DNA of 64,000 nucleotides from Bin5 sp965207495 (GTDB taxonomy: Bacteria; Chloroflexota; Anaerolineae; Caldilineales; Caldilineaceae): NCBI GenBank assembly GCA_965207495.1, contig OZ242287.1:2728001-2792000 (forward strand), given 5' to 3'. This document shows positions 1-7,900 of this stretch, in pieces. The position numbers and the translations under genes are program-made. Under the pieces are notes generated by a model. That model had not been told where the DNA came from. It did not search any database and worked only from the letters and a program-made list of their open reading frames with translations. Position 1 is the first letter of the stretch. Each line of letters opens with the position of its first letter.

Positions 1-554
1 TGGTTCAGCACGCCTTCTTCCTCGTCCGTCACCCACTCGAACGGAATGCGCCCCAGCAAATGCGTCCCCGGGAACAACTTCATCGCCCCGTTCTCAACAT
101 CCACGTCATCAATAGCCAGCCAGGCCGTCACCACTTTGCTGGGCGTAAGTGCCCAGAACGACGCGTCCTGGTGCCAGTAAACCGACTTTACGTCACTGGG
201 CATCTTCGAAAAATAATGCGTCATCGTGCAAACTATGTTCGGCCCCAGAATATCCTCAACGTAATCGAGAATTCGATCGTTGGTCACCAAATCATAGAGA
301 CCCGCGCAGGATTGGTGCCAGCTGTTGACCGAATAACTGTCAAGACCGGCGTCCGAAGCCATTTTCAGCAGCCTGTCGAAATAGGCCCGGTTGGCATCCG
401 CCTCTTCTTCCGAGAAGAGGTCAATGGGAAACACGTACCCAAGTTCGTTGAAGTAGTCAATCTGCTCACGCGTCAGCTTCTTCGGTTCCTTCGTCGTGGC
501 CGGGAAATACCTCAGGTCCCGCTCCATCGTCGGAATTGCATCAATGACTGCCAT
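1..554 (-). CDS. Phytanoyl-CoA dioxygenase (PhyH) family protein, 3' end cut off by window edge
   Basis: Iron(II)/2-oxoglutarate-dependent oxygenase of the PhyH family; the substrate cannot be told. The reading frame starts with ATG at 554, preceded by AGGAGA about 8 nt upstream, and stays open to base 1, so only the first 184 residues are seen. The first half of the iron site is clear: a Tyr-Trp-His-Gln-Asp stretch near residue 139 gives the HxD motif. It is followed by the usual core strand (VTAWLAIDDVDVENGA) and a P-G-T-H segment. The distal His and the 2-oxoglutarate Arg lie beyond the window. It sits downstream of, and on the same strand as, a Gfo/Idh/MocA oxidoreductase (141 nt gap), a pairing seen again elsewhere in the window. 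Family call is firm; function is open. Confidence 0.88.
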   Translation of the reverse strand, partial: MAVIDAIPTMERDLRYFPATTKEPKKLTREQIDYFNELGYVFPIDLFSEEEADANRAYFDRLLKMASDAGLDSYSVNSWHQSCAGLYDLVTNDRILDYVEDILGPNIVCTMTHYFSKMPSDVKSVYWHQDASFWALTPSKVVTAWLAIDDVDVENGAMKLFPGTHLLGRIPFEWVTDEEEGVLN

Positions 555-695
555 TGCTGATTTCTCCTGTGGCCTTGTTACGGCGTACCAGCCTTCCCCC
601 CGCCGCGTCGAACCTGAAAAAAGTGAGTGTTTTCCTTACTGAGACCTGACCCGATCCTATCCAACCGCGCCAGCTCTGTCAATATTCCTGCCAAT

Positions 696-1709
696 TCACA
701 GGCGAACCACTTCTCCCGTCTGCATCGACTCGGCAACCGCATCCAAAACCCGCATCTGCGCGATACTGTTCTCAGGTGAAATCCGATGCCTCTGTCCACC
801 TTCAAGACAGCTGCAGAGATGGTCCAACTGGTGTGTAAACTGATGCGTCGGTGGAAAGTGGATCGTCTCCACCCCGTCCGCCGAATGGTAATCCAATGCA
901 ACATCCTGGTTCTCGTTATTCCAGGCCTTTTCAATCCGCACAAGGCCCGCGTCGCCGCTGATCTCCACGTACTGCGAAGCCCACCCGTCAAACCCGACCG
1001 ACAACTGCGCCGTCCGGCCGCCGCTGAAACCTAGCGTAATGTATGCCGCGTCGTCTACCTCTACACCCTTCGTCTGAACCGCATAGACAGTCTCCGGCTC
1101 CTCTCCAAAAATGAAGCGCGCATGATGAACGTTGTAACAGGCCAGATCGTAAATCGCCCCCCCGCCCTTGCTTCGATTCCAGCGCCAATTGTCCTCAGGC
1201 CTCCGCCTATCCAGCGGAACATTCGTACAGAAAGTGCTGCGTATGTTCAGCACTTCGCCTATGCCCCCCTGCCGAACGATTTCCTCCGCCTTCAGATGCA
1301 TCGGGTGATGCCGAAACTTGAACGCCTCCGCCACAAATACGCCGTGTTCGCGGCAGGCCGCCACAAATGCCTCGGCCTCACCTGCACTCTGGGTGAAAGG
1401 CTTTTCGCACAAAACCGCCCCGACGCGGCCAGACGACGCCAGCTGGATTCCGGCCTCAGCATGCAACACGCCCCAAAGGCAAATCACCGCTATGTCGTAC
1501 TCCCCTGCCTCGAGCATATCATCCAACGTGAAATAAATACTCGGTACCTCAAACTGCTCCCTGAAGCGATCGAGAGCCTCTGGCGAGACATCACACACAG
1601 CCGTGAGATCGGCCCTTTCCAGGTTTTCGCAAGCAGTTGCATGCCCGCGCGAGATTCCACCGGTCCCGACCAGGGCAACACGAAATTTCTTCTGCGGTTC
1701 GTTACTCAT
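696..1709 (-). CDS. Gfo/Idh/MocA family NAD(P)-dependent oxidoreductase
   Basis: Predicted cytosolic sugar or cyclitol dehydrogenase of 337 residues, normal for the family. The N-terminal Rossmann fold carries the dinucleotide loop GTGGISRGH near residue 15. The family hallmark CEKPF appears near residue 100, and its Lys belongs to the catalytic set. The C-terminal half is the alpha/beta dimerisation and substrate domain. ATG start at 1709. It is divergent from the MlrC-like gene (start 1925); the 215-nt gap should hold both promoters, although I found no convincing -35/-10 pair. One of five members of this family in the window, all on the minus strand. The substrate cannot be assigned from sequence. 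Confidence 0.9.
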   Translation of the reverse strand: MSNEPQKKFRVALVGTGGISRGHATACENLERADLTAVCDVSPEALDRFREQFEVPSIYFTLDDMLEAGEYDIAVICLWGVLHAEAGIQLASSGRVGAVLCEKPFTQSAGEAEAFVAACREHGVFVAEAFKFRHHPMHLKAEEIVRQGGIGEVLNIRSTFCTNVPLDRRRPEDNWRWNRSKGGGAIYDLACYNVHHARFIFGEEPETVYAVQTKGVEVDDAAYITLGFSGGRTAQLSVGFDGWASQYVEISGDAGLVRIEKAWNNENQDVALDYHSADGVETIHFPPTHQFTHQLDHLCSCLEGGQRHRISPENSIAQMRVLDAVAESMQTGEVVRL

Positions 1710-1924
1710 CCTCTGCTGTCCCTTTCAAGTGGCGCCAACGGCAAGAGTGATACGTGGGCCAACTGTCCAACTTCAATCGCCTCTACGCGCGCGTGTAAAG
1801 TACGCCCTAACGGCCAGATGTGCTAACATTCCCTTCACCTTACGAGCCCGTAATCCTCTACCTTCGGCTCGCAATCCAAGCAGTCAGACTGTCCGCATTA
1901 TCGCCCCAAAGAAAGGTTGACGCA

Positions 1925-3376
1925 ATGAAAGTTTTCGCAGGTGGAGTCTCAACCGAAACCAACACCTTCTCGCCAATGCCGACCGGGATGCGCGACTACA
2001 CCATCATCCGACCCGATGACGATTTCGAGAAAGGCACCAAGCCCGCCTTCGACCAGTTCCAAGCCGATACCGAGGCCCGCGGATGGGAATATGTCTTCGG
2101 TATGTCCGCCAACGCACAGCCCGCCGGCATCACCACACGCAGCACCTACGAAAGCCTGCGCGATGAGCTTCTGGAAAGACTGCAGGCCGCGATGCCCGTC
2201 GATATCGTACTTCTGGGCCTGCATGGCGCAATGGTCGCAGAGGGATACGACGACTGCGAAACCGACATCATCGATCGCGTCCGCCAAATCGTTGGGCCCG
2301 ACGTGAAGATCGGCGTCGAACTGGACCTCCACTGCGATGTCACGCAAGACATGATCGATACCGCCGACGTCATCGTTCTCTATAAGGAGTACCCACACAC
2401 TGATGTCGCCGCCCGCGCGTCCGACCTTTTCAACATTATCGCCGACGCCGCCGAAGGCAAGACCAATCCCACAATGGCACTCTTTGACTGCCGCATGATC
2501 GGTCTCTACCTGACGCCATACGAACCCCTGCGCGGCTTTGTCGATGAACTGCTCGCCATGGAAGGCAAGGACGGCCTCCTCTCGATCTCGCTGGTCCACT
2601 GTTTTCCCTGGGGAGACGTGCCCACATGCGGCGCGCAAGCCCTCGCAATCACAGACGGCGACCCCGATCAGGCCGCTCGCGTGGCTGAGGAGATCGGTCG
2701 CAGGTTCCACGGCATGCGACGCGAACTCGACCAGACACCCTACTCAATTGACGAAGCTCTTGAGCAGGCCCTGGCAGACCCAACCGGCCCGGTTGTGATC
2801 GCCGATCGCGCCGACAACGCCGGCGGCGGAGCCGCCAGCGACTCCACCTTCATGCTCAAGGCCATGCTGGACAGAGGAATCGACAACGCCGGAATCGCGA
2901 CCATGTGGGATCCTATCGCCGTCCAGGTAGCCATGTCCGGAGGCGTCGGATCAACCCTGGACATGAGACTCGGCGGCAAGATGGGCCCTGCGTCCGGTGA
3001 CCCGCTCGACCTGACCGTCGAAGTGACCGGTATCGTTGAAAACATGGTCCAGGAATGGCCGCAACAGGGCGACCCAATGCGCATCCCCTGCGGAGATTCC
3101 GTCTGCCTGAACTGCAACGGCATCGATATCATCGTCAGCAGCAAGCGAGGACAGCCATTCAGCCCCGATGTCTTCACCAACCTCGGTGTCGACGCGCAGA
3201 AAAAACATATTCTGGTGGTGAAGTCTTCCCAGCACTTCTATGCCGGATTCGCCCCCATCGCTTCACAGATTATCTACATGGCCGCGCCCGGCGCCGTCGC
3301 GCCCCGCTACAAGGAAATTCCCTTCAAACGCGTCGACCTGAACAAGTACCCCTGGGTCGACGAGCCGTTTGCATGA
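1925..3376 (+). CDS. M81 family metallopeptidase, MlrC (microcystinase C)-like
   Basis: Member of the M81/DUF1485 family named after MlrC, a zinc peptidase that finishes microcystin breakdown in sphingomonads; most family members have unknown small-peptide or amide substrates. The ATG at 1925 was chosen because the protein then begins MKVFAGGVSTETNTFSP, the conserved family start, with GAAAGG upstream; an in-frame extension back to 1820 looks non-coding. The product is 483 aa. Likely zinc ligands are Asp134 and His136 (ELDLH) and His158 (YPHTD). The 22-residue spacing from His136 to His158 matches that reported for MlrC. It is convergent with the enolase-type gene and divergent from an oxidoreductase, which suggests a catabolic role. 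The microcystin substrate itself is not implied. Confidence 0.85.
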   Translation: MKVFAGGVSTETNTFSPMPTGMRDYTIIRPDDDFEKGTKPAFDQFQADTEARGWEYVFGMSANAQPAGITTRSTYESLRDELLERLQAAMPVDIVLLGLHGAMVAEGYDDCETDIIDRVRQIVGPDVKIGVELDLHCDVTQDMIDTADVIVLYKEYPHTDVAARASDLFNIIADAAEGKTNPTMALFDCRMIGLYLTPYEPLRGFVDELLAMEGKDGLLSISLVHCFPWGDVPTCGAQALAITDGDPDQAARVAEEIGRRFHGMRRELDQTPYSIDEALEQALADPTGPVVIADRADNAGGGAASDSTFMLKAMLDRGIDNAGIATMWDPIAVQVAMSGGVGSTLDMRLGGKMGPASGDPLDLTVEVTGIVENMVQEWPQQGDPMRIPCGDSVCLNCNGIDIIVSSKRGQPFSPDVFTNLGVDAQKKHILVVKSSQHFYAGFAPIASQIIYMAAPGAVAPRYKEIPFKRVDLNKYPWVDEPFA

Positions 3377-3489
3377 GCGCAGCCGCTCTCACTCTGAATT
3401 TGCAAGCTTTTCCTTGCTGAAAAGTGCCAGAATGAAGTGAGTTTCTCTGGAAGGACCTGCATCGCCGTATTCGACAGTATGACTTTGAA

Positions 3490-3509
3490 GGTAACACTGA
3501 AGTGTTACC
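3490..3509. repeat. Perfect 8-bp inverted repeat between convergent genes
   Basis: GGTAACAC, a TGAA loop, then GTGTTACC, inside the 306-nt gap (3377-3682) between the MlrC-like gene and the convergent enolase-type gene. No T-tract follows on either strand, so a classical intrinsic terminator is not supported. It could be a weak bidirectional terminator or a protein site. I see nothing else in this gap. Confidence 0.45.
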
Positions 3510-3682
3510 AGTGATACGAAGAAGGGAGTTTCAAACTCAATTTCCTGCCGGTCTAATTTGGCAAGTTGACGACCCATGCTGATATAAGGCTTTGCCCAAT
3601 CTCGGTTCGGCTAGGTTAGGAAGAAAATTTAAGAAATTGAGAAGGACGGGGCAGTCAATTCGTTCAGCAGATGGATCCTATG

Positions 3683-4840
3683 TCAACCGACAGATCCGAC
3701 ACCGCCCGAGTCCAGAGGCAGATCCCGCAACGGCCGCGCCCGGAAAGGCCGTTCTCTCAACGCATGCTCGTCCAGGTCAATCCCAAGGCCAGGCGTTTCC
3801 GGAAGCGTTATGTAACTGTCCTCCACCTCGAAACTCTGCCTCGAAATCTCCCTTCCTACATCCTCAAAGTTGACGAAGTACTCCGTGATCAGGAAATTCG
3901 GCATGCCCGCCGACGCGTGCAGTGTAGCTGCCAGGCCAACAGTCGTACTGTTATAGTTATGCGGCGCCATCGCAACATGATAGGCCTCCGCCATCGCGCC
4001 GATCTCTCGCAGCTCAAGAATGCCGCCGCAGTTGCACACGTCCGGGTTGAGAATATCCGCGGCTCTCCTCTCAAAGACCTCCCGAAACTCGTTCTTAGTA
4101 TAGAGTTCCTCGCCAGTTACCACCGGAATTTCAATCGAATGACGCACCTCTGACAGTGCATCCAGGTCGCGAGCCGAGACCGGCTCCTCGAACCAGAAAG
4201 GGGCGTAAGGCTCTATCGCCCGCGCCACCCGCACAGCGTGCATCGGCGCCAGCCGCCGGTGAACCTCAACCAGGATCTCCACCTCCGGTCCAACCGCCTC
4301 GCGCACGGCCCGTACTCTCTCGACCGCCTCCTCCTCCTGGCTCCGGTCTATATAGGCCCGCCACAGACCGGGGAACGGGTCGAACTTCAAAGCAGTGAAT
4401 CCCTTCGCAACCACGGCCTTCGCTCTTTCCGCCAGCTCCTCCGGGCCCTCCCCGCCGCCCCAGCCATTTGCGTAGACCCGCATTCGCCGGCGAGTTCGTC
4501 CCCCCAGCAAATTGTATACAGGCTGACCGGTTGCCTTCCCCACTATATCCCACAGGGCCTGTTCAATACCGCTGATCGCACAGAACAACTCCAGGCTACC
4601 CCTCTTGCCGGCGAAATCTGAGTACGCCGAAAAAAGAAACTGCTTGATATCGAATGGGGAACGCCCGATCAGGTATCGGGAAAGTTCATCCATTTGACGC
4701 TTGATGACTCGGTCCCGGTCCAACTGGGTGTAAGCCTCGCCCCACCCGTGTGTCCCTTCGTCTGTCTCAATCTTGACGAAAAGCCAGTGCTTCGCCGAGC
4801 CTGAATCAACAAGGAATGTCTTTACAGATTCTATTCTCAT
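3683..4840 (-). CDS. Mandelate racemase/muconate lactonizing (enolase superfamily) enzyme, sugar-acid dehydratase-like
   Basis: 385-residue enolase-superfamily enzyme, probably a sugar-acid (galactonate/gluconate-type) dehydratase. The start is taken at 4840 (MRIESVKTF); a possible extension to 4936 is low-complexity and unlike the family. N-terminal capping domain about 1-120, barrel afterwards. Expected metal ligands are Glu192 (VEVHRR), Glu218 (FEEP) and Glu244 (TGEE). His194 beside the first ligand and His294 (APHNYNS) are candidate acid/base residues, and Glu320 follows in TEYF. The first ligand is Glu where characterised galactonate dehydratases have Asp. Last gene of a long minus-strand catabolic run, fitting a late step that converts a sugar acid to a keto-deoxy acid. 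The substrate is inferred from fold and context only. Confidence 0.85.
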   Translation of the reverse strand: MRIESVKTFLVDSGSAKHWLFVKIETDEGTHGWGEAYTQLDRDRVIKRQMDELSRYLIGRSPFDIKQFLFSAYSDFAGKRGSLELFCAISGIEQALWDIVGKATGQPVYNLLGGRTRRRMRVYANGWGGGEGPEELAERAKAVVAKGFTALKFDPFPGLWRAYIDRSQEEEAVERVRAVREAVGPEVEILVEVHRRLAPMHAVRVARAIEPYAPFWFEEPVSARDLDALSEVRHSIEIPVVTGEELYTKNEFREVFERRAADILNPDVCNCGGILELREIGAMAEAYHVAMAPHNYNSTTVGLAATLHASAGMPNFLITEYFVNFEDVGREISRQSFEVEDSYITLPETPGLGIDLDEHALRERPFRARPLRDLPLDSGGVGSVG

Positions 4841-4941
4841 CATTTCAAGTCTTTGGTTTCTTCCTGACCTCTCTTCCCAGTCCAGACGCCAGATTTGGCT
4901 CGAGCTGGGGAGAAGCAGGCCATTGGGCGGCGGCATTCCCG

Positions 4942-6024
4942 CTACACATAGCGCAGCAGGAACGATTCGAGAGCATCTGCAAATGGACCGGTAAGGTTGT
5001 GCTCATGCACTTCGGCCCGAAAATCCACCCGCTCTTCAGCCTCGTAGAGTCGATACACCTGCCGCGTCAGCCGCTCGACCTCACTGAAGCCGCTGACAGG
5101 CCACCACTGGTCGCCAAGATTCGCACGTACCAGCAGCGGCCGCGGTGCGATGGCCGCGTGCAAATGCTGAATGTCGCAAACGCTTAGGATCCCAAAAGGA
5201 AACGGCGACGAGTCCGCGTTGGCGAAATAAGACGCCATTTCAACCATATGGATTTCAAATGTGGTAGCGGCGCACAGCGGCGCTGCTGCACAGAAGCGTT
5301 CATCCAGCGCCGCCGTCAACCAAGTATCCATACCCCCTTGACATAAGCCGGAAACGGCCACCCGCCTCCCGTCGACGTCGGCCCGCGCCCGAAGATACTC
5401 CCCAGCACGCATCGTCTCTGCCGCACGCAGGCCCAGCTGGCTCACACCCAGCACATCTCCCATGCCCATCAGCAGCGACATCCCCATATCAGCCTTGTCC
5501 TTCATCGGCGACGTCTCGCCAAAGGGGGCGTGGTCTAGGACCAACACCACAAATCCCTGCTCTGCCATCCGAACCGCGAAAGCCTGATACGCCGGCTTCC
5601 ACTTGTCTTCCGGCCAGCCAGGATTCCATACCAGCCCCGGCATCTGCGATTCCGGCGGCTTGGAAGGCAAAAAGACGAAGGCAGGGATTGCGTAATCATC
5701 GTCCACATAGACGTCTACACGCTCACAAACCGTTTCCGAACCGACTTGGAAACGAGCACGAACCAGGCTTTCGCCAAGCGGTGGAAACTCTGGAATCCCA
5801 ATCGTCCCAGGTAGACTGTCCTTCATCCGGTCCCGATACATTTCCCATTCTGCCAGACTCTCGAAATCCTTGGGCAGATCTCCGGCCTTCTCCATCACCT
5901 TCTTCTGAAGCCAGCGGATCGCATTTGTTTTTTGGCCAAGCGGCTCCCCCAGTACCGCGGAGGGTTCAAGAGCGCCGTTCTTGGACAGCTTCCGCTCTTG
6001 AATGGCCGAATCGTATGCAGTCAT
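4942..6024 (-). CDS. Alpha/beta hydrolase, dienelactone-hydrolase-like, with Cys nucleophile
   Basis: 360-residue alpha/beta hydrolase, probably cytosolic (no signal peptide). The nucleophile elbow reads S-G-L-C-Q-G-G, placing Cys228 where most esterases have Ser. Dienelactone hydrolases use such a Cys. The other triad candidates are Asp305 (LGDQWWP) and His340 or His342 (EVHEHN). The first ~110 residues form an extra N-terminal domain, as in acetyl-xylan-esterase-like or DUF-type hydrolases. ATG at 6024 with AAAGGA 7-8 nt upstream; the stop of the preceding DUF1445 gene is 15 nt away, so the two are probably cotranscribed. In context it may remove an acyl group or open a lactone formed during sugar-acid breakdown; that role is inference. 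Confidence 0.8.
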   Translation of the reverse strand: MTAYDSAIQERKLSKNGALEPSAVLGEPLGQKTNAIRWLQKKVMEKAGDLPKDFESLAEWEMYRDRMKDSLPGTIGIPEFPPLGESLVRARFQVGSETVCERVDVYVDDDYAIPAFVFLPSKPPESQMPGLVWNPGWPEDKWKPAYQAFAVRMAEQGFVVLVLDHAPFGETSPMKDKADMGMSLLMGMGDVLGVSQLGLRAAETMRAGEYLRARADVDGRRVAVSGLCQGGMDTWLTAALDERFCAAAPLCAATTFEIHMVEMASYFANADSSPFPFGILSVCDIQHLHAAIAPRPLLVRANLGDQWWPVSGFSEVERLTRQVYRLYEAEERVDFRAEVHEHNLTGPFADALESFLLRYV

Positions 6025-6039
6025 GAGCGAATCCTTTGC

Positions 6040-6801
6040 CTATGGTATGCAGAACTGATCTGCCTTGAGGTCGGTAACAAATCCATGTCCCGGCGCATGT
6101 GTGATCATCAACTCTGGTTTCGCCAGAAGAGCAGTCTGCTGTGGCGTTACCCCGCAGGCCCAAAACACCGGCATAACGCCTCGCGGAATGCCCTCCACAG
6201 CGTCGCCGACAAGAGGAGATTTCAAGTCTGCGCCGATCTCAGCCGGGTCGCCAACATGAATCGGCGCCCCGTGATTGAACGGATACCGACTCGTCAACTG
6301 AGTGGCTATGATGGCCTGGCTAGGGGACATCCATCTCATCGTCACCACCAGTTTGCCCCTAAACCTGCCCGCGGGAACAGTTGGCAGATCCGTATTCAAT
6401 ACCCAGACCTCCTCCGACTTTGGCACGCCCGCCCTTTCCAGCGCGTCGTCAAACGTAAGGCTCGAACCTATCAGAAATCCTACACTGTCATCCCGCCACA
6501 ATGCACAAATGTCGCTCAGATCCCTACTTCGAACTCCGTTTCGAAAAATGGAATAGCGCGGCAGGTCCGTTCGCAGGTCGGCGCCCGGTGCACTCAATCG
6601 CGGCTCGGGCACCCCGCAATCTGTTACCTCAACCAGAGGGCACGCCTTAGGGTTTCTCTGACAGTAGAGAAGAAAGTCGTATGCCTCCGACTCCTGCAGA
6701 ACAACCAGATTGCACTGAACGAAACCGGGAACCTTGAATGCCGTAGTACCAGTCCATTCCCCCCTGCGCATGGCCAACCGGGCCCGCTGTGCCTCATTCA
6801 T
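6040..6801 (-). CDS. DUF1445 / UPF0317 putative hydro-lyase (D-glutamate cyclase-like family)
   Basis: 253-residue member of the DUF1445 family, annotated in databases as putative hydro-lyase and related to D-glutamate cyclase. Conserved features visible are the FVQCNLVVL strand, a FLLYCQRNPKACPL segment, RTDLPRYSIF, the VGFLIGSS loop, and near the C-terminus GVTPQQTALLAKP and THAPGHGFVTD. Length is normal. ATG at 6801; no good Shine-Dalgarno sequence is seen. It lies between a GH43-like gene (155 nt upstream) and the Cys-nucleophile hydrolase (15 nt downstream). In a sugar-catabolic operon it could dehydrate or cyclise an acidic intermediate. The family call is firm; the reaction is unproven. 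Confidence 0.87.
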   Translation of the reverse strand: MNEAQRARLAMRRGEWTGTTAFKVPGFVQCNLVVLQESEAYDFLLYCQRNPKACPLVEVTDCGVPEPRLSAPGADLRTDLPRYSIFRNGVRSRDLSDICALWRDDSVGFLIGSSLTFDDALERAGVPKSEEVWVLNTDLPTVPAGRFRGKLVVTMRWMSPSQAIIATQLTSRYPFNHGAPIHVGDPAEIGADLKSPLVGDAVEGIPRGVMPVFWACGVTPQQTALLAKPELMITHAPGHGFVTDLKADQFCIP

Positions 6802-6956
6802 ATGTCAACTTTGTGTGCAGAACTCACCAAGTTAGACCTTGGTACCAGACCGACATGCTCTGCGAATTCAGTGGGGAGGAGTCCGCAGTCTGCTTCCAAC
6901 CGCTTGCCTGAAAACCTCCAGCCACACAAGATTGAAACCGTGCATTGGGCTATGAC

Positions 6957-7865
6957 TCAGTCCGACAAATGCCAGTCCTCAGTCAGGCCCTCGCACGTGA
7001 AACGCTCCAAATAAGGCAACGGGCTGGACCGCAAGTTTATGTGCAGACCCCACTCGATGCCCGTAAAGGCCTTCCCATCCTCAAAACTGTCAGCCCGATA
7101 AGGACCCGGCGCCTGCGGAGGCCTCGCCTCTGCAAAAGTGCGAAAATGAATGCCATCCCGACTGTACTGAAGGGTCCCTCCCTCCGGGCCGTTCGGCTGA
7201 ACAAGCGCGGCTACGCCCTCGCCTTGCCGCCAAACACAGACCTCATGCCCGCCCTCAATCAGAGGATTCTCAGGCGCCTTCCGATACGGCCCCATAGGCT
7301 GCTCAGCGACAGCAAGCCCCATCCTGGTCTCACGCGGGCTAAGCCCCATCTGCCGCCCCTTGTAGTACAGCCAGTACAATCCATCGCGCACCACGAGACA
7401 GGCGTCATCCACCCGGTGACTGTCCCAGCTGTTCTCCGGCCCTGTGCACAACACCGGGTTGCCCCCGTACTTCGTCCATGGGCCGTCCGGCGAATCGGCA
7501 TACGCGACACCGATTGCGGTCAGCGCCTCCTCCGTATAGGGCTTTTCCACCGATGTATAGAAGAGAAAATAGCCGCCATCAGCAACCAGAATGTTGGGTG
7601 TGAAAACGCTCTGTTCGTCCCACTCTCCTGTCTCGCCGCGAGGAAGCGCTTCCACTCTCTCCTCCCAGTGTATCCCCTCTTCAGAAGTGGCGTGCCAGAC
7701 TGTGGCGTCGTAACCAGACGGCCCGCGAGGAGTCTTCGTGTACCATACATGGAACAGCCCGTCCACGCAGATAATGCAACTGGGGTCCCGTCGCGTGATG
7801 CCCCGTTCGTATCCCAATCCGAGAGCTTCACTGTATTCAAATCGGACCGTCTTCTCTCCCTCCAT
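6957..7865 (-). CDS. GH43/GH32-superfamily five-bladed beta-propeller glycoside hydrolase
   Basis: 302-residue protein with the five-bladed propeller signature of the GH43/GH32/GH68/GH130 superfamily: repeated blades such as VDGLFHVWYTK, DGGYFLFYTS and RDGLYWLYYKG, and the phrases SPDGPWTKYGGNPVL and MGPYRKAPENPLIEGG. The Asp in RRDPS near residue 27 is in the place of the propeller catalytic base. Asp in VDDACLVV is the usual transition-state or pKa-modulating residue; the acid residue is not certain. No signal peptide, so it likely acts on imported oligosaccharide. ATG at 7865 with AGAGGA 8 nt upstream. A clear paralog lies two genes upstream (9260-10177), suggesting two related linkages are handled. 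Exact GH family and substrate unknown. Confidence 0.8.
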   Translation of the reverse strand: MEGEKTVRFEYSEALGLGYERGITRRDPSCIICVDGLFHVWYTKTPRGPSGYDATVWHATSEEGIHWEERVEALPRGETGEWDEQSVFTPNILVADGGYFLFYTSVEKPYTEEALTAIGVAYADSPDGPWTKYGGNPVLCTGPENSWDSHRVDDACLVVRDGLYWLYYKGRQMGLSPRETRMGLAVAEQPMGPYRKAPENPLIEGGHEVCVWRQGEGVAALVQPNGPEGGTLQYSRDGIHFRTFAEARPPQAPGPYRADSFEDGKAFTGIEWGLHINLRSSPLPYLERFTCEGLTEDWHLSD

Positions 7866-7900
7866 GTAAGGTTCCTCTTCGGTCTTCGCTGCCAGCTACG

